From Puffinus mauretanicus (taxonomy: Eukaryota; Chordata; Aves; Procellariiformes; Procellariidae), in assembly GCA_023333565.1 (NCBI GenBank), contig JAJKFH010003229.1, positions 2,454,001 through 2,518,000 on the forward strand: DNA of 64,000 nucleotides. The letters run 5' to 3'. How positions within the stretch are numbered: position 1 is the stretch's first letter; each line of letters opens with the position of its first letter. The translations under genes were made by a program, and so were the position numbers. The notes under the pieces were generated by a model. That model was not told the DNA's origin. It did not search any database and saw only the letters and a list, made by a program, of their open reading frames with translations. Below, in pieces: positions 22,601-35,806 of the stretch.

Positions 22601-25439
22601 TAGTGAAGAATGGTAATAATTTGTGACAAAATCTCAGAGAAAAATTCTAGTTTCATGTCCCACACCTCCATTTTCCGTTTTGACTTCCCTGTATAAGTTT
22701 GGTTCCCTGAGAAGACCACGCCTGATCTTACGCAAGAGAACATTCACCTGCACCTGCCCATTCTGCTAGACACAAACATATGTGCCTAGACAAACATCCA
22801 AATTGCCTCCAAAACCATTAACCACTTTAACTCTCATGCCAGATAAAAAGTGCTGCAGAATTACTTTTCCTTGATAACTGGATACTGTAAATGCTAATGC
22901 AAAGAGGTAGATTTTGGAAAGAAGTTTGCTGTACTGGAATGATTATCCTTGACTTTATTAATAAATAAATAAAACTGATTACAGAATTCACAGCAACAGC
23001 CACAAGATAGTTAAATATATGTCTTTCTAAATACACAAATGGCTGTTTACATATCAGCCTAAGATATGCATTAGCTGTACAAGTACCAGTATTGCTCTCA
23101 TGAAAGTTAGTGAGATTTATTTTGATTTAAGTAAGGGTTGACCAATGAGCAATGAATGAATCTAACAAGTCTACAAAATACTTCATGAGTTATGCTTAAC
23201 AGATGTACTGTGCTTCTGAGATGGACTTTTCCTATGCACCTCTCAACTGTAATATTCTTTATAATTCCCCTGACTCCCAGTTTATCTTTTAACTGTGTAC
23301 ATATCTTGCATACAAAACTAAACAGGTAAATAACTCCTTTTTGAATACAGTGTTTTGAATAGTTTGCGCTCCCAGAATTTCAATAATTATAAGATGTGGC
23401 AAAATTCATTTTGCAGTAACTACAGCTGTAATGTGTTAAGCATAGATTTACAGCACTTTACATATTTCCAATCAATTTGAAAAAGTCTTATCTCAGAGGA
23501 GTCTAACTATTCCATATATTATTTTCATTTCTTGCCTTTCTAGCTTTGGTATGTTTAGTAATTTTCTAGATCATTCTATAAACTGTTATTTTTAACAGAA
23601 TGTGTATTTTGGGAATAAAAATCATAGTACAAAAAGACCACAAAAAATTCTGGTATTAGAAAGCCTTCCTACTTAAACCTAATCCTAATTAAGAACTATC
23701 AGGATTTTTATAAAAATCCTAGTACCATAGAGGGGAATATCATGTTTGATTTTGATAGGATCAGATGTATGCCTATTGCATTCGTTTGCTTTTCAATTTT
23801 AATTAAGGTCTTAAACACTCTTCATGAAAATATTGAAGATGAAAGGCAAAGGAAAAGTGAGAAGTTATTCCTATTCATTGTTCATGCTTGCTATGATGTA
23901 CAGAGGGGTTTGGAGAGAGGTGATTTATTTTGTATTTTACTAGCTTACTGGTTATTTTTCAGTTTATATATATAGATGTTCACTTGGTCTTAAAACCTTA
24001 TCCTGACTCATTCTGTAGTCACTGGTATTGATCATGTTCTCCGCCTTAAAAAGTAGTTTTGGGTGAAAAATCTTGGCCCTAGTGAAAGCAGCAGCTACAA
24101 CACTCGCTTGATTTGAGTGGGACCAGGACGATCGACCCTGACAATTTTTATCGCGATGATGCCAATGCCTCTTTTCATTTTACACTCCAGCTTTACAACC
24201 CTCTGTTCCTAGCTGATAGACATATATGTTGTTCCTTTGTCCTTGACAATTGAGGGTCAGTCTATCAAATTAGCAGGTGTATCACTTCAGCTGAAACATC
24301 TGAGAGAAATCATGGCACAGCCCACCGCGGGATGGGGCTGCACGCAGGGCAGCAGTGGGCACCATTTCACCCCCACGACACTGAGCAGAGTCATCACACA
24401 GCTACAGTGTCCCACAACAAAGGACAATGTAGGTGCAGCAGCATCTTGAGCATGAAGGGACCATTCCCTCCTTGTACAGAGCAGCCAGACACGAGGAGAT
24501 ATTTTCTGAGACGTTGCCTTCTCATGATGCTGCTTCAGAGGAAGCAGAAAACCATACAGTGGGCAAGTCAGGATGCATTTCCCTGTAAACAACCCCTAGT
24601 GTGAATAAGCATTTCACTATGCGCTTTTGAATCACAGATTTCTGTGGATAGGGACTGTCTCTTACCAGATATCCACAAACAGACCAACACAGTAGGACTC
24701 TAATCTTGGTTGGGGTCTCTAAGTAAAAACTTACTGCCAACAATAGCTGATTTTTAATCTTTCCTAGCATGATTTTAAATGACTATGAGAATATGCAGTT
24801 TGAACTAACACAGCAAAAATACTTTCTTTTTAATCTTTTGGTTGTTCTTCGCTCTCATATGCTTAAATAATTCAAAACATAAGTGCCTACTCTCATTTCT
24901 TACTGCAGATGACATCTGTTCCTCATGAATTCACCGAGTCGCATGCATGATATTTGCTATGCCTGGATACTTTCCTTTGAAACATGCGCTAACTAAAGAT
25001 GAGCTCTTATTCTGAAACTTGACAAAAGTTTTGATCAGTAACAGAGTTACAACGAAAGGTCTGTATTGGGCAAGATTTGAACTCACAAATCTTGTGCTGG
25101 GCAAAATCTTCAGACTGAGGTTTTTGACTGGAAACATTTATCTAAACAGAGGAAGAGGAATATGAAGATACTGTACTGACGCATCAGAACCAGTTCATCC
25201 AAGAATAAGGTAAAGCTGCTTTCATTCCACGTTTTCCACAGCATTTTTTATACATTAGTCCTGTTATCAGGTTTGCCAAGCCAAAGACGCAAAGAGAAAA
25301 CAAACTACGCACTCGCAAAGCAGATCTTTCCCCCTCCCCTCCTGTTTTGATCCAGGAACTTAGAAGTCATACATTGCTTATTCAGAACACAGTGAGACTG
25401 TAATCATAAGCAGAGCTGCAAAAGGGCCTGCCACCAAGG

Positions 25440-25830
25440 CAGAAACAAGTTTCTTGCTCTCATGTCATATAATCCAGGGTGGTCTGCTGCTGTCAGCTTA
25501 AGGGCTTGGATCCGCAATTCAAAGCCACCCCTGTGGGCAGCAACAGCCAGGTCTTGCTCAGCCATGAAAACCCCAGAGCCCTTCAGCGGCACCCGCCACG
25601 GCCACACTCGCCCTCTTGCCCACGCCATGAGGGGCCGTGGGACTGCCCCAAGGGGACAGTGCGAGGAGGGCGGCCACCGTCTGGCAGAGACACACCGACA
25701 AGGCCAATGCTGCGAGGGGCCAAGGGGTTGGGGGAAAAACACTTCCCACCCACAGCTGCAAGGAGCTTTTTTCATCATCGCAGCACGAGGCTGCAGCAAA
25801 TGCGTGCAAAAGTGCACAGCTTCTGGGGCA
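25440..25830. other. GC-rich patch
   Basis: This ~400-base island has markedly higher GC than its surroundings and several CpGs (for example GGCACCCGCCACGG and GGCCGTGGGACTGCC). All frames have long open stretches simply because stop codons are rare in GC-rich DNA. No domain is recognised in any of them. It could be a decayed CpG island, an old GC-rich repeat or a regulatory patch. Confidence 0.45.
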
Positions 25831-28800
25831 GCACAAGAACTTATTTAAAATAAGGTTTTCTGTCAGCTTCTTAGGACCGTTCCTCCCTAGGAACTGACGT
25901 ATTCCCGAGAAGACCTTGATCCTCTTACATTGAAACACAAACAAGGATCCGTTTTAGTAGTAAAAAGAGGTTTAGATGATCCCTGTGTGAGAAGAGGCAT
26001 CAATTTGTGAAGGCAAGTACTTCATCAGGAGTCTAAGATAGTCAAAAAGCCTCTTCTAAGCTCTGCAAAGGGAAATAAGTGCAGCTGAGAGAATGAAACT
26101 CTTTTTCTTTTCTTTTTCCCTTCTCCATTTCTAACTCCAAGACAACAACTGGAAGCAGAAAAAGAACTCGACAACAGATGCCCACCACACTGGAGCTCAG
26201 TGCTCTGAAGACTTGCTTGACTGAACGCTAACCTGGTCCTCCCTCCATCACTCCTCTCAGTATTGCCAAATGCAAGAATTTTTGTGTTTGATACTTACAC
26301 TGGAAAGCTGCCATTTATTTTTCTCTCATGCCCACATAGTTGTTTTCAGTGAAAAAACCTTCAACAGACTATTTGAAGATAACTTCATTAATACATATTT
26401 CACCATAAGGCACTACCATAAACATATTGATGATAAAAACATCTTTCTTTTCTTTCTTACACATCTCTGGTGGCTCTACCTAGCTGTCTTGGGGCCCGCT
26501 ACCTAATTCTGTGTACTGGCAAGTGCTTCTATGCTGGTCCTCTGTCAACACTGCATGCTTCTCACACTGACTACTTTCTGTGGGGAACATGAGAAATCAG
26601 TTAATCAGAAAACTAAAAATACACTCAACATCATTGCTCTTCTTCATGTTTTATCAACAAACTTAAGCAAGCCTTCTCTCTGATTCCTCCCTTTTCCTCT
26701 TTTCATTTCCTTTGTAGACTTCAGTGCAGGGCTGCTGTGATTAGGCTTAAGGAAAAAAAAAGCTATATTTTCCTCATTTAACCATTTTCTTTGTGCATAT
26801 CAGTGAAGGAGACATATGATGTAAGAAGTATTTAGTCATATTTTCAGGAAGTTAATTACAGAGCCCTAGAGCACATAAGCACAGCAGCAGCCCAGTCAGA
26901 GCTAGTGAGGTGACTTGATGTTCATTAACCTAACACTGGAAGTTAATTCTGCTTCTCTGTATTGCTACCACATCTCTGCACAAGGTATGGGAAGTAAATT
27001 AATTGTATATCTCTTTAGTTAACAATTTCAAGGAGATTCTGATAAGCAATGACACTTCCATACTGCAAGTCAATCTCTTAGGAAAAACGTGGTACACACG
27101 TTATAACAATGTAATATTAGCAGACAGTTCTGATAACTGCTTTACAACAAACCACACGAGATGCAACATTACCCCTTACACAATCAAATATGAAAACCTG
27201 GAAAAAAGATTAAGGGACAGATAGAGAGGGGCACTAAAGATTGGTGAGGTCTCCACTTCCCAAGTGATTTTGTATTTCTTGATGTGAAGTGCACTAATCC
27301 TTCATTAAACCACACCACAGTAAGGAAAGAGATAACAGATACAAACCCATGTAAGAGCAAATGTTAACTGCAAGAAAATTTGTGCCCATAAAAACTCTTC
27401 TTCAGCTAACATCATGTCGGAACAGACCAGACAATTTTCATGAATGAGATATTTTAGGGTAATTTAAATTCAATGGAGCAGGGAACTGAGATCTGCAAGA
27501 CTTTTTGTTCTTTCAGCTTTACATCTAGGTCTGCAGTTACCCCAGAAATAGGACCGAGAGAGCAGACAACAAATAGCACACTCCCAACAACTAAGGTGCT
27601 GTCCAGCTGGAGTGATGGAGAGAAGAGTGGCGGCTTCTTGATTGTCAGTACCTGCATAAAGGGTTGAGATGTTGTTTCTGTTCATATATGTTATGTCTTG
27701 TTAGATTTGGGTTTGGTATAATGAAAAGGAATTCATGTATAGAATATTTTGACTTTAACATCTTGTCCACACTAAGGTACCTCTCAGAAAGCAGTAGAGC
27801 TCCTTGTCCATGCAATTTCTATTGGAAGCAAGGGCAAGAGGCGGTATAAAACAGCAGGACTAAACACATTTGTTCTTTTCTCAGCCGCCAGCCAGGGTGG
27901 GAGTCCTAAAGTTCAGATGCAACCACAGGATATCGCAGTTTGAATTTAACACCAGTGTTCCTTGGGGTTACCCAGATTACAGCTCATATTTCAACAAGAA
28001 TGTTCTGAATGGATCCTAACATAAATGGTAAGAAAGTTACATCTCACAGAAATAAGAAGTTACTACTAACTTGTTTCTTATGTTTTTGAATACCATATTT
28101 AAAGCTTGTTTAAAAAAAAATCTAATATTTTCATGACACTTTAGAACAATTTGTACTCTTCATGCTGGGATTCAGTTAAAAACCAGCAAACACACAAAAG
28201 ACAGAATTTTCAAAAATGTATCAGTTTCATTAAAAAAAAAAAAAGCAAGGAAGGAGGGATCAGAATGTACTGATGTGACAAGATAAATTTTCACAGGAAT
28301 TCCTGTTGTATCTCAAATCCTATTGCTTTTTGTACATGTGAAGCTTAACACAAACAATAGTAGCAGTTCACATTTATATATGAAGTAATGGAGTTACTGT
28401 CTCCAGGCATTTGCAAGATTGCCTTTCTACTTTCTAAGGGAAAATCAAGCCTTGGTATTTAAGAACTGAGGAGTGCCAGGTAAGCCATGGGTCTTTAGAA
28501 GATAATACTCAACCACATTGGGTAGCAGTTATTTCCAGATGACATATCCTGCCTGCCATACTCAGTGCCTTTGTTATAGTACAATATGAATTAGTAAATT
28601 TAAAATAATACTGCAGGAGGGTTGTCACTGACAGTTGCTATTTTCCCATGCAAGTATTTTTTCTTGCCATCTTTAATGAGGCAAATATATACATAAAGAG
28701 CTGACATCTATTTTCTAATTCCATGGCTTCAATATAAATGAACTGAATTAGGAAGTAGAATTCAACCAAAAGATTAACAACATAAATAACATTACTTCCT

Positions 28801-30195
28801 AATAAGACCATATGAAACAAGACTGCATTTTCTCTTGACACTTGGGTTTTTTACCAAAAAATAAAAAACAAAAAAAACCAACAGCATGATTACATGAATG
28901 TATGGCTTAAATATGCCAAATAGTTATACGAAATGTTGACATTCCCATTTAATATTTCAGTGTGAATGCCATCTTTAATCAAAAGGGATTTTCCACTATA
29001 GCTGTGCTAAGGGTTTTTTAATGAGAATTTACCAAAGCAGCACAGTGTAGCATTCCTTAAAAACAAGCACTTCCTTATTAGCTCTGTTTGGGAACATTTT
29101 TAGTTTGTTACTCATATTTTTGCAATAATTTTCTATGGTATTTTGCCAAGTAGGTCAGTTTCATTACATGGCTCATCACAGACTTCTTTTTTCTTTATTG
29201 TGTGTATTTAACTCACACGGTCAGTGTTTAACATTTCATTTTCAATCTAAAATCAAGGTCTATCTGTTCAGTGACATAATGATTTTGTGATGATTTCAGA
29301 GATACACACACACCATATTCTCTATGGTTTTGCAGATGACAGCATTTCATTTAAGAGCCAAACTTTTTCTCTTCTCTTTGTGAGAGAAAGTTAACAGAAA
29401 AGATGGCAGAACTTGTCTCTTTTCCCTCACAGACTTTCCCAGAAGAAATAGACTTCCGTGTCTTGCATTCATGGGAGGGCTATGCAGCTCATGGTACTGA
29501 CCAGAGCATCTCTCTCTTCCACAAACAGGCAATATATGGATTTTTAGCTACAGCTGGCTAATGCATATTTTGCAGGTCCATGTTTGTTTTTTTTTTCAGG
29601 GAAGAAAAGACAGAAGTGCATCTTATAAAAAATTCCTGCTTCTTCACAGAACCATTTATCCCAATGCCAGTTAAATAGATCTCACCAGGCTTCTCTCGTC
29701 TCATCCTCACTTCCGCCATAGTCTCCTTCATCTACAAACTCTTTTATATAACTTACAGTTTTCATTACCACACTGCTCTGAATTGGTTCATATTGGCACC
29801 AGTTTTCATGAACCACCCGTTACTATCTCATCTATGCACACTGATTTGTTTTTGGAGTCCCACAGGCCAGAAATGCCTAAGAGTTATTAACTACAATTTC
29901 CAGAGAAGATGAAAAGTGTAATTTTGTTTGCAGCCACCTGCCAACTTAGAATTGTCAAAATTGCAACCAGCTTTTGATTTTAAAAGCCCACATTTTAATG
30001 ATAGCCTATTGCAATCTCTGTTTTCCTTTACAATTATTTAAACGCCAATTTTCCGCCATTCATTCTTTACTTGGCACTCTCTCTTCCCACTGCCTGGCAC
30101 AGAGAACCCTAGTCTCATCATATAACTTCATTCCATGGGGGCACTCCCAGCTTTATGTTTAATAGATTTATCTCTTCATTTTGTTTGCTTTTAAG

Positions 30196-30396
30196 TTGTT
30201 GCAAGGAAGAAGTATTGTAGAAATGAGACAATATCCTAGAACAATTTTGCAATCCACTCAAGATCTGAATGTTACTGAAATAGTAGCACAAATTCTTCTA
30301 GACCAAATTTCAGTGGTATTAACAGCAAATCCGAAAATAAAAGCAGTGCTTCAAGAAACAGCTGACCTGCAATGGAAGAGTTGCTCTAACATTTAG
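30196..30396 (+). CDS. Candidate terminal coding exon, unknown protein
   Basis: A pyrimidine-rich stretch ending in TTTTAAG (30,168-30,195) looks like a splice acceptor. It is followed by 66 open codons and a TAG at 30,394-30,396. The peptide starts LLQGRSIVEMRQYP, contains NVTEIVAQILLDQISVVL and ends in ADLQWKSCSNI. Its balanced composition, an amphipathic helix-like middle and few low-complexity residues make it more protein-like than most frames nearby. I do not recognise the family. No upstream exon was identified and no obvious poly-A signal lies close behind. An open frame of this size is common by chance, so this is only a candidate. Confidence 0.22.
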   Translation: MLQGRSIVEMRQYPRTILQSTQDLNVTEIVAQILLDQISVVLTANPKIKAVLQETADLQWKSCSNI

Positions 30397-31478
30397 TTAT
30401 CCAAGTCTGTGACTTTTATGACAAGAGGAAACAATCTAGCCTCATTCTATCATCTAAATCAGTCTGGTGGTGTAATGAAGTGCCCAGTCTTACTCATTTC
30501 AAACTCACTAATTAGATAATATCTAGTGGTTAACTGCTAGTTCTTGGAGGTTCGATATTTTCACTAATATTCATCCGGGGTGCCTCAAATGCAACTACTT
30601 TTATTGACTTTCTTCCCTGGTACTTCAAAGTTTTGCAGAGGGTGTAACTCCACCTTGTCTCTGTTGGCGAGGAGACAGAAGAACTTTATTTAGAAAATCT
30701 CATTTGCATGACACTGACATAAAGAACCTACTTTTATTGATGCCATTAAGCATCTGGCATCTTGGATGTATGTGGCTTTTGTAACGCTGGAAAATAGTTA
30801 TTGGTTGCCCCTCTAATTGCAGTCATAAAGTTGTTCCAAATTTCCAGCAGTTGATATGACCTTCCTTTTGTATAGCTGTAGGAACATACATGAGAATAAA
30901 CTCTAACCACACTGAAAAACGTATACAGAGAGCAACAGATAAATGTAAGTTTGTTCATTGTGAGATGTCTGTGTTTGTTAAAATCACCAAGTGTAAGATC
31001 AAGCCCTGAATTTATACAAGTAAATTTAAAAAATCTCTTGGAGAATCCGAAATATGTGTGCAAAACATATTTGACAAAATTATCTAGTAAGCAATGACCT
31101 CGGTATTAAACGACATACTTTCTACAACAGAAAAATGAGAGAAGAAGTAGAATCAAAGTAACAATTTGAAATACTGGCCATGGCCAAGTTTGGCAATGGC
31201 CGCTATTAGTTAGCAGATCTGTTGAACAGTGGCAGCAGTTAAAAAGGTAGTTTGTGTGACTGTCGTGCAGCGTCTAAGTATTACCAGGGAGACACAACTC
31301 ATCTTTTGCACTGCTGCTATAATTATTTCCTGCTCTCAGGCTTTCAACACAAGCAATTATTTCCAGTATAAGTTTCTGTTGATCTGACTGTTAGTTGAAT
31401 CTCATTTATTTCAGAGGTGAAGCCTACAGTCTGAAAGCATAGCACAGATTCACACATTTTTATCACGGGATAAAATAG

Positions 31479-31631
31479 CTCCATCCCTGGAGGTATTTAA
31501 AAGACGTGTAGATGTGGTGCTTAGGGACATGGTTTAGTGGTGGACTTGGCAGTGATAGGTTAACAGTTGGACCTGATGATCTTAAAGGTCTTTTCCAAGC
31601 TAAACGATTCTATGATTCTATGATTCTATGA
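31479..31631 (+). mobile_element. CR1 LINE 3' end, severely 5'-truncated (copy D)
   Basis: This ~150-base plus-strand CR1 insertion starts at CCATCCCTGGAGGTATTTAA, which encodes PSLEVFK of the ORF2 C-terminus. It passes the RDMV stop (GACATGGTTTAG) and a short 3' UTR, and ends in three ATTCTATG units. It is the only CR1 in the window on the plus strand other than the inverted block of copy C. Its 3' UTR is of the copy A/B type. Confidence 0.93.
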
Positions 31632-34397
31632 AATATTTGTTGCCAGACAAGCCACATTGTTTTCCCTGCCTGTTTCAGAAGAACACTGAGTTTTGTTCCT
31701 TTGAGTACCTTCCCTGTATTAACATGATTATTCTTCCCAAAATAAGTTCTCCTACAGAAGAGATTAAGAGAGAGATTGTGTTAAAATCATAGCATCCTTC
31801 TCCTGACAAAAGCTTAAGCTGGCCACAAGCGCTGAAATTGGGTTTATATGTCTTTTCAGAGAGGAACCCCCTGCTTCATCATTACTACAAAGTCCAAGGG
31901 AGTTTGAGAGTGTGATCCCCCAGTAATGTCTTTATAAAAGACTGTGCAGAATTAATATTATACCTATTATTGCCCTGTTGCAATTTGAGCATGCAATAAG
32001 AAGAAAACATAGTTCCAGGAATTCCTTTTATAGATGTATTGGTTCTATGTAGCCTCAGATGAATCAATGAAAGAGATGGCGAGTAAGACAGTACATTGGT
32101 TAGAAAATAGAAACATTTTGCATGAGCGTATGCACATCCCTTTGGAATTTCAGTGTCTTTTATCCAGATCTATTCAGAATCTTTCACTAATTCTGAATAA
32201 ATCTTTCTGCTTGTTTTCATAAAGCTCTAATAATGCAAGATTTGTGATTTTTTTAAAAATATTTTTCCAGTTCTTTTCCTTTCAAAGGCCACCTTAATAT
32301 GTGAGTTGTACAGCAATACATAAGTCTTTAAGTTTTCACCGGGATTTAATTAGGACTAGTAGCCAGATAGCCTAGTCATTTACCTTACTGTTGTAGCCTC
32401 TGCAAGTACATAAAGAAAGACGTGTCCACTTCCACAGCACGTAACTGTACAAGGGTCTAATCCATCTCTCTCTTCCCTGTCTGGTTTTTCCCCAATAGTG
32501 CTAAAATGCAGCTTGCAAGCCCTTCTTTCAGTCATCTGGTGCTGAGTCATCAATACCCTGAAACCAATAAATACATAGTGGGGGGACAGGTGAGGGGAAC
32601 TTCACCATCGGTTTTTTGAGGGTCTCACTGATGATGGGCCATAAATTTCTTCCTGGGTTTGACCTTTATTGAACAGCCTATGAGAGTCTCAGCTCATAAA
32701 TCAGCAGCAGCAATATTGCAATACCGCTGCTGCTTCCCGGTGTCTGGGTGCAGAGTCCTTCAGACGCTTTCCACCCACTCAGCCTTCTGCTAACCGGCAT
32801 TTGGCCCTAAAGTAGTAGTGGCTGCTTTTTTGAATAGATATTTCCATGTCTGGCAGGGGACTGAGCCGGGTTCTTTTTTTGTCTTGTTTTTCATTGAGAT
32901 GCACGAAGAACAGAGTGTGATCCTGGAGCTGTCATTCAGCCTTAAAATGTGACTTGAACAGTAAAAAACATGGAAGCAGCAGCTTCCCATTCATCATTCG
33001 TTACCCAGGCTGAATCCTTGCTGGCTGCCTTGGAGCTCCATGATATACAGAGACACCTACGGAAATGGAAACCTCTGATGACACAGAAAAGTTTTCTGGC
33101 GCTTGTGCGTGGGTGTGATAGGCACCTGGACCTTCGCTGGAGTGCTTTGAAAATGCTTTTAATATGACAAAGCTGGCAAAGCCCCTTTGAAATGTCACTG
33201 TTTCACTAACTCTGGGACCTTTTGAGTGTTACTTGCAATACGTTTAACTCAAAGTACAACAGCACAGAAAACTTTCAGACATCTGGAAGGCTGCAGTTCT
33301 CCTGCTCACACTTTCCACTGGGTTAACCCAGTCCAGGGAAATCTGCCTTGAGGGTTGATTTGCAAAGAAAATAAATTTAAGGCTTTTCCCACTTCTTTAT
33401 GACACCTAAAACCTTTCTTGTTTTTCCGTGGTCTGTTTGTGGAGTTTTTACAGGGAAGCAGGTATGTCTGCTTTAGAAAATGTTGACATCAACACTGTCA
33501 CTTAGAAGTATTCTCCAATTAAGGTATCACGCCAGACAAAGTCCACACAAAGAAACTAACCCACAGCGATGTCATTAGTCTATGACACAACTCAGCTACA
33601 ACCACCATAAACTGTGATACAATTTTTCCAGATGAGTATTTTCTGCAGACACATGTCACACAAAATCCTGTTTGTTCAAAAGAACAGGTTTCTGTTAAAA
33701 GACCATTTTAGCTTGCCCTTTTAATAAGCCAAAGTTGCCTTATAAGATTAAGATTGCCAAAGGATTGGCAAGGGACAATTTACAACAGTTGCAGACAAAA
33801 TGAGGCTTATTAGGTTCCACTAATCCATCAACAGCATGGTTTGATTGTCTAACCACAGTTTTCCCAAAGCCTTTGGAAGGAATACAAGTTTCCTGGGGTA
33901 GACCATCAGAAGTAGTTCCACACAAAACTCAGGGAAAGGGACATGAGGCTCAATTTAAAAATGAATTACCTGCTACCAGGAGGCTCTATGCATATGTAGC
34001 TCCTGTTAGCTGTCCTCATATTTCAACAACTTTGGCAATGAAGTATTGTTGTGAAACTATTTTTCATGTTGAGTGATTAAGTATTCAACAAACAATTATC
34101 TTTGAAATGCAAAATTTCTGAAGAACATTTCTTAGAAGAACAATTCAATGTGGTTGTCATTCAAGTGCTATGTACTTTGACAAGAAATGTCCAAAACATC
34201 GTGACTTGAGAAACTCTTTGACATCTTTGTTAACTCAACTACCTTGTATGCAGCTCAACATGTTTATGTTACTTAGAACAGAACACAACTCTTGTGGTAT
34301 AGAACGAAAGAGACAATATTTCCATTCTTCTTCAATACACAGTTCAGAAGACCTCAAATTAGAAAACTAGAGCTATGAAGCTATTCTACTTGTCCTT
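31632..34397. other. Unique sequence, no gene recognised
   Basis: I see no domain-bearing open frame, RNA gene or repeat. It is moderately AT-rich and resembles intronic or intergenic DNA. Confidence 0.5.
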
Positions 34398-34875
34398 TGT
34401 CATGGTTTAACCCCAGCCGGCAACTAAGCACCACCCAGATGCTCGCTGTCTCCTCCCCGGTGGGATGGGGGAGAGAATTGGAAGGGTAAAAGCAAGAAAA
34501 CTCATGGGTTGAGATAAAGACAGTTTAATAGGCAAAGCAAAAGCCGTGCACGCAAGCAAAGCAAAACAAGGAATTCATTCACCATTTCCCATCGGCAGGC
34601 AGGTGTTCAGCCACCTCCAGGAAAGCAGGGCTCCATCACGTGTAACGGTGACCTGGGAAGACAAACGCCATCACTCCGAATGTCCCCAACTTCCTTCTTC
34701 TTCCCCCAGCTTTATATGCTGAGCATGACATCATATGGTATGCAATACCCCGTTAGCCAGTTGGGGTCATCTGTCCTGGCCGTGTCCCCTCCCAACTTCT
34801 TGTGCTCCTCAACCTCCTCACTGGTGGGGTGGTGTGAGAAGCAGAAAAGGCCTTGACTCTGTGTAAGTGCTGCTT
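34398..34875 (-). mobile_element. ERVL-like LTR, truncated
   Basis: This is a minus-strand copy of the same LTR as at 50,659-51,245. The plus strand begins TGTCATGGTTTAACCCCAGC (the LTR 3' terminus on minus). It keeps the internal landmarks GCAACTAAGCACCACCCAGA and GGCAGGCAGGTGTTCAGCC, and a TATA-like element (ATATAAAG on minus, 34,710-34,717). Similarity ends near 34,875, after GGCCTTGACTCTGTGTAAG. About 110 bases of the U3 end are therefore missing. No internal retroviral genes are attached. Confidence 0.88.
34710..34717 (-). promoter_or_regulatory. LTR TATA-like box
   Basis: ATATAAAG on the minus strand, conserved in position with the equivalent site in the second LTR copy (50,969-50,976). 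It is the likely core promoter of the old LTR. Activity is not implied. Confidence 0.45.
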
Positions 34876-35750
34876 AAAACTGTGTTTTAAGACAATTTTC
34901 ATGATACAATTATGTATCAGATGTCAGAAAACTAGCCTTATGCTTGGTAATTATTTTATCTTAGGGAAAGCTGTAGCCACAAGATAAGAAAAAACCATAT
35001 TCCTGGAAAAGAACAAAAGAACCTTTGATATATACATTTCCTTTATTTTCTTTCTGGAAGCAGTGATGGCTGATAGTAATTTTTTTCAGAATTTTTTCAG
35101 GGACTTCCAGTGTCTAAAAGTTATTATTTTTTTGCCATGACTTCTAGATTATGTTGCTTTCATACTTTTCCTACTTGTCAAAGAGTGAGTGTCTTTAATT
35201 TGTAACCTTTTGTGTAGCTTATCACTTGACACTGAACTCGCAGGAGTGCCTGTTCCTAATTTCCTCTGCAATATATTCCCTTTGACTGCAGCTATGACCG
35301 GTTCCAGGAGAAGATGGGGTAAACCTGCCCCATTCTAAATAAAAATAATCTGTTTATATAAGAAACGAAAAACCCTGGATATTCAGGTACATGTTCTATC
35401 CTTATTTCTCTCCTAAGGGAGAAGCACTGCTAGAAGTTCATTTGCTACCCACTCTCTAGGTTTTAGAGAGTCACCATACAAGTTAGGCCCATGCTTCAGA
35501 CAAGTCCAAAGGACACCCCACATTTAAGACTTACTTGGTACATGGACCCTGTCCTGCTTACTTCACTTAACATGAGCAGTACCGAACTCCTAACAGCGAC
35601 AAGTAGTCATCTGAGCCACTCAATAGGTCTAAATTTGGTCTCTTAGGGAGTATTCACGTGACTAAATTCAGATTTTTTAGACCCTCTTGGCAGTCACTGA
35701 AGGTGACTTCAGGTCTTAGGTGCTTCTAAAGCCTGATTCTCCATGTCCTA

Positions 35751-35806
35751 AGGTAAGCACTTTACCTACCTAGTAGGTAAGAGGGTTCAGTTCACCTAGG
35801 AGGTGA
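35751..35806. repeat. Cluster of short palindromes (AGGTAA/TTACCT, TCACCT/AGGTGA)
   Basis: AGGTAA at 35,751-35,756 pairs with TTACCT at 35,762-35,767. TTACCTA at 35,762-35,768 pairs with TAGGTAA at 35,774-35,780 across a 5-base loop. TCACCT at 35,792-35,797 pairs with AGGTGA at 35,801-35,806 across 3 bases. All arms are perfect. Function is unknown. Confidence 0.6.

Larger units (their letters stand above)
17893..31478. other. Long mostly unique stretch, no certain gene
   Basis: This is AT-rich intron- or desert-like DNA. Apart from the separately listed microsatellite, the GC-rich patch and the candidate exon at 30,196, I recognise nothing. Open frames are short and domain-free. A 112-base open piece at 23,808-23,919 has weak splice-like edges but is too weak to call. 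A small tandem duplication containing CACTGAACAATAAA lies near 21,338-21,384. Confidence 0.5.

Noticed and set aside
23808..23919. 112-base open piece with AG/GT edges
   Set aside because: The acceptor pyrimidine tract is weak (interrupted by A runs), the length is not a multiple of three, and no family is recognised.
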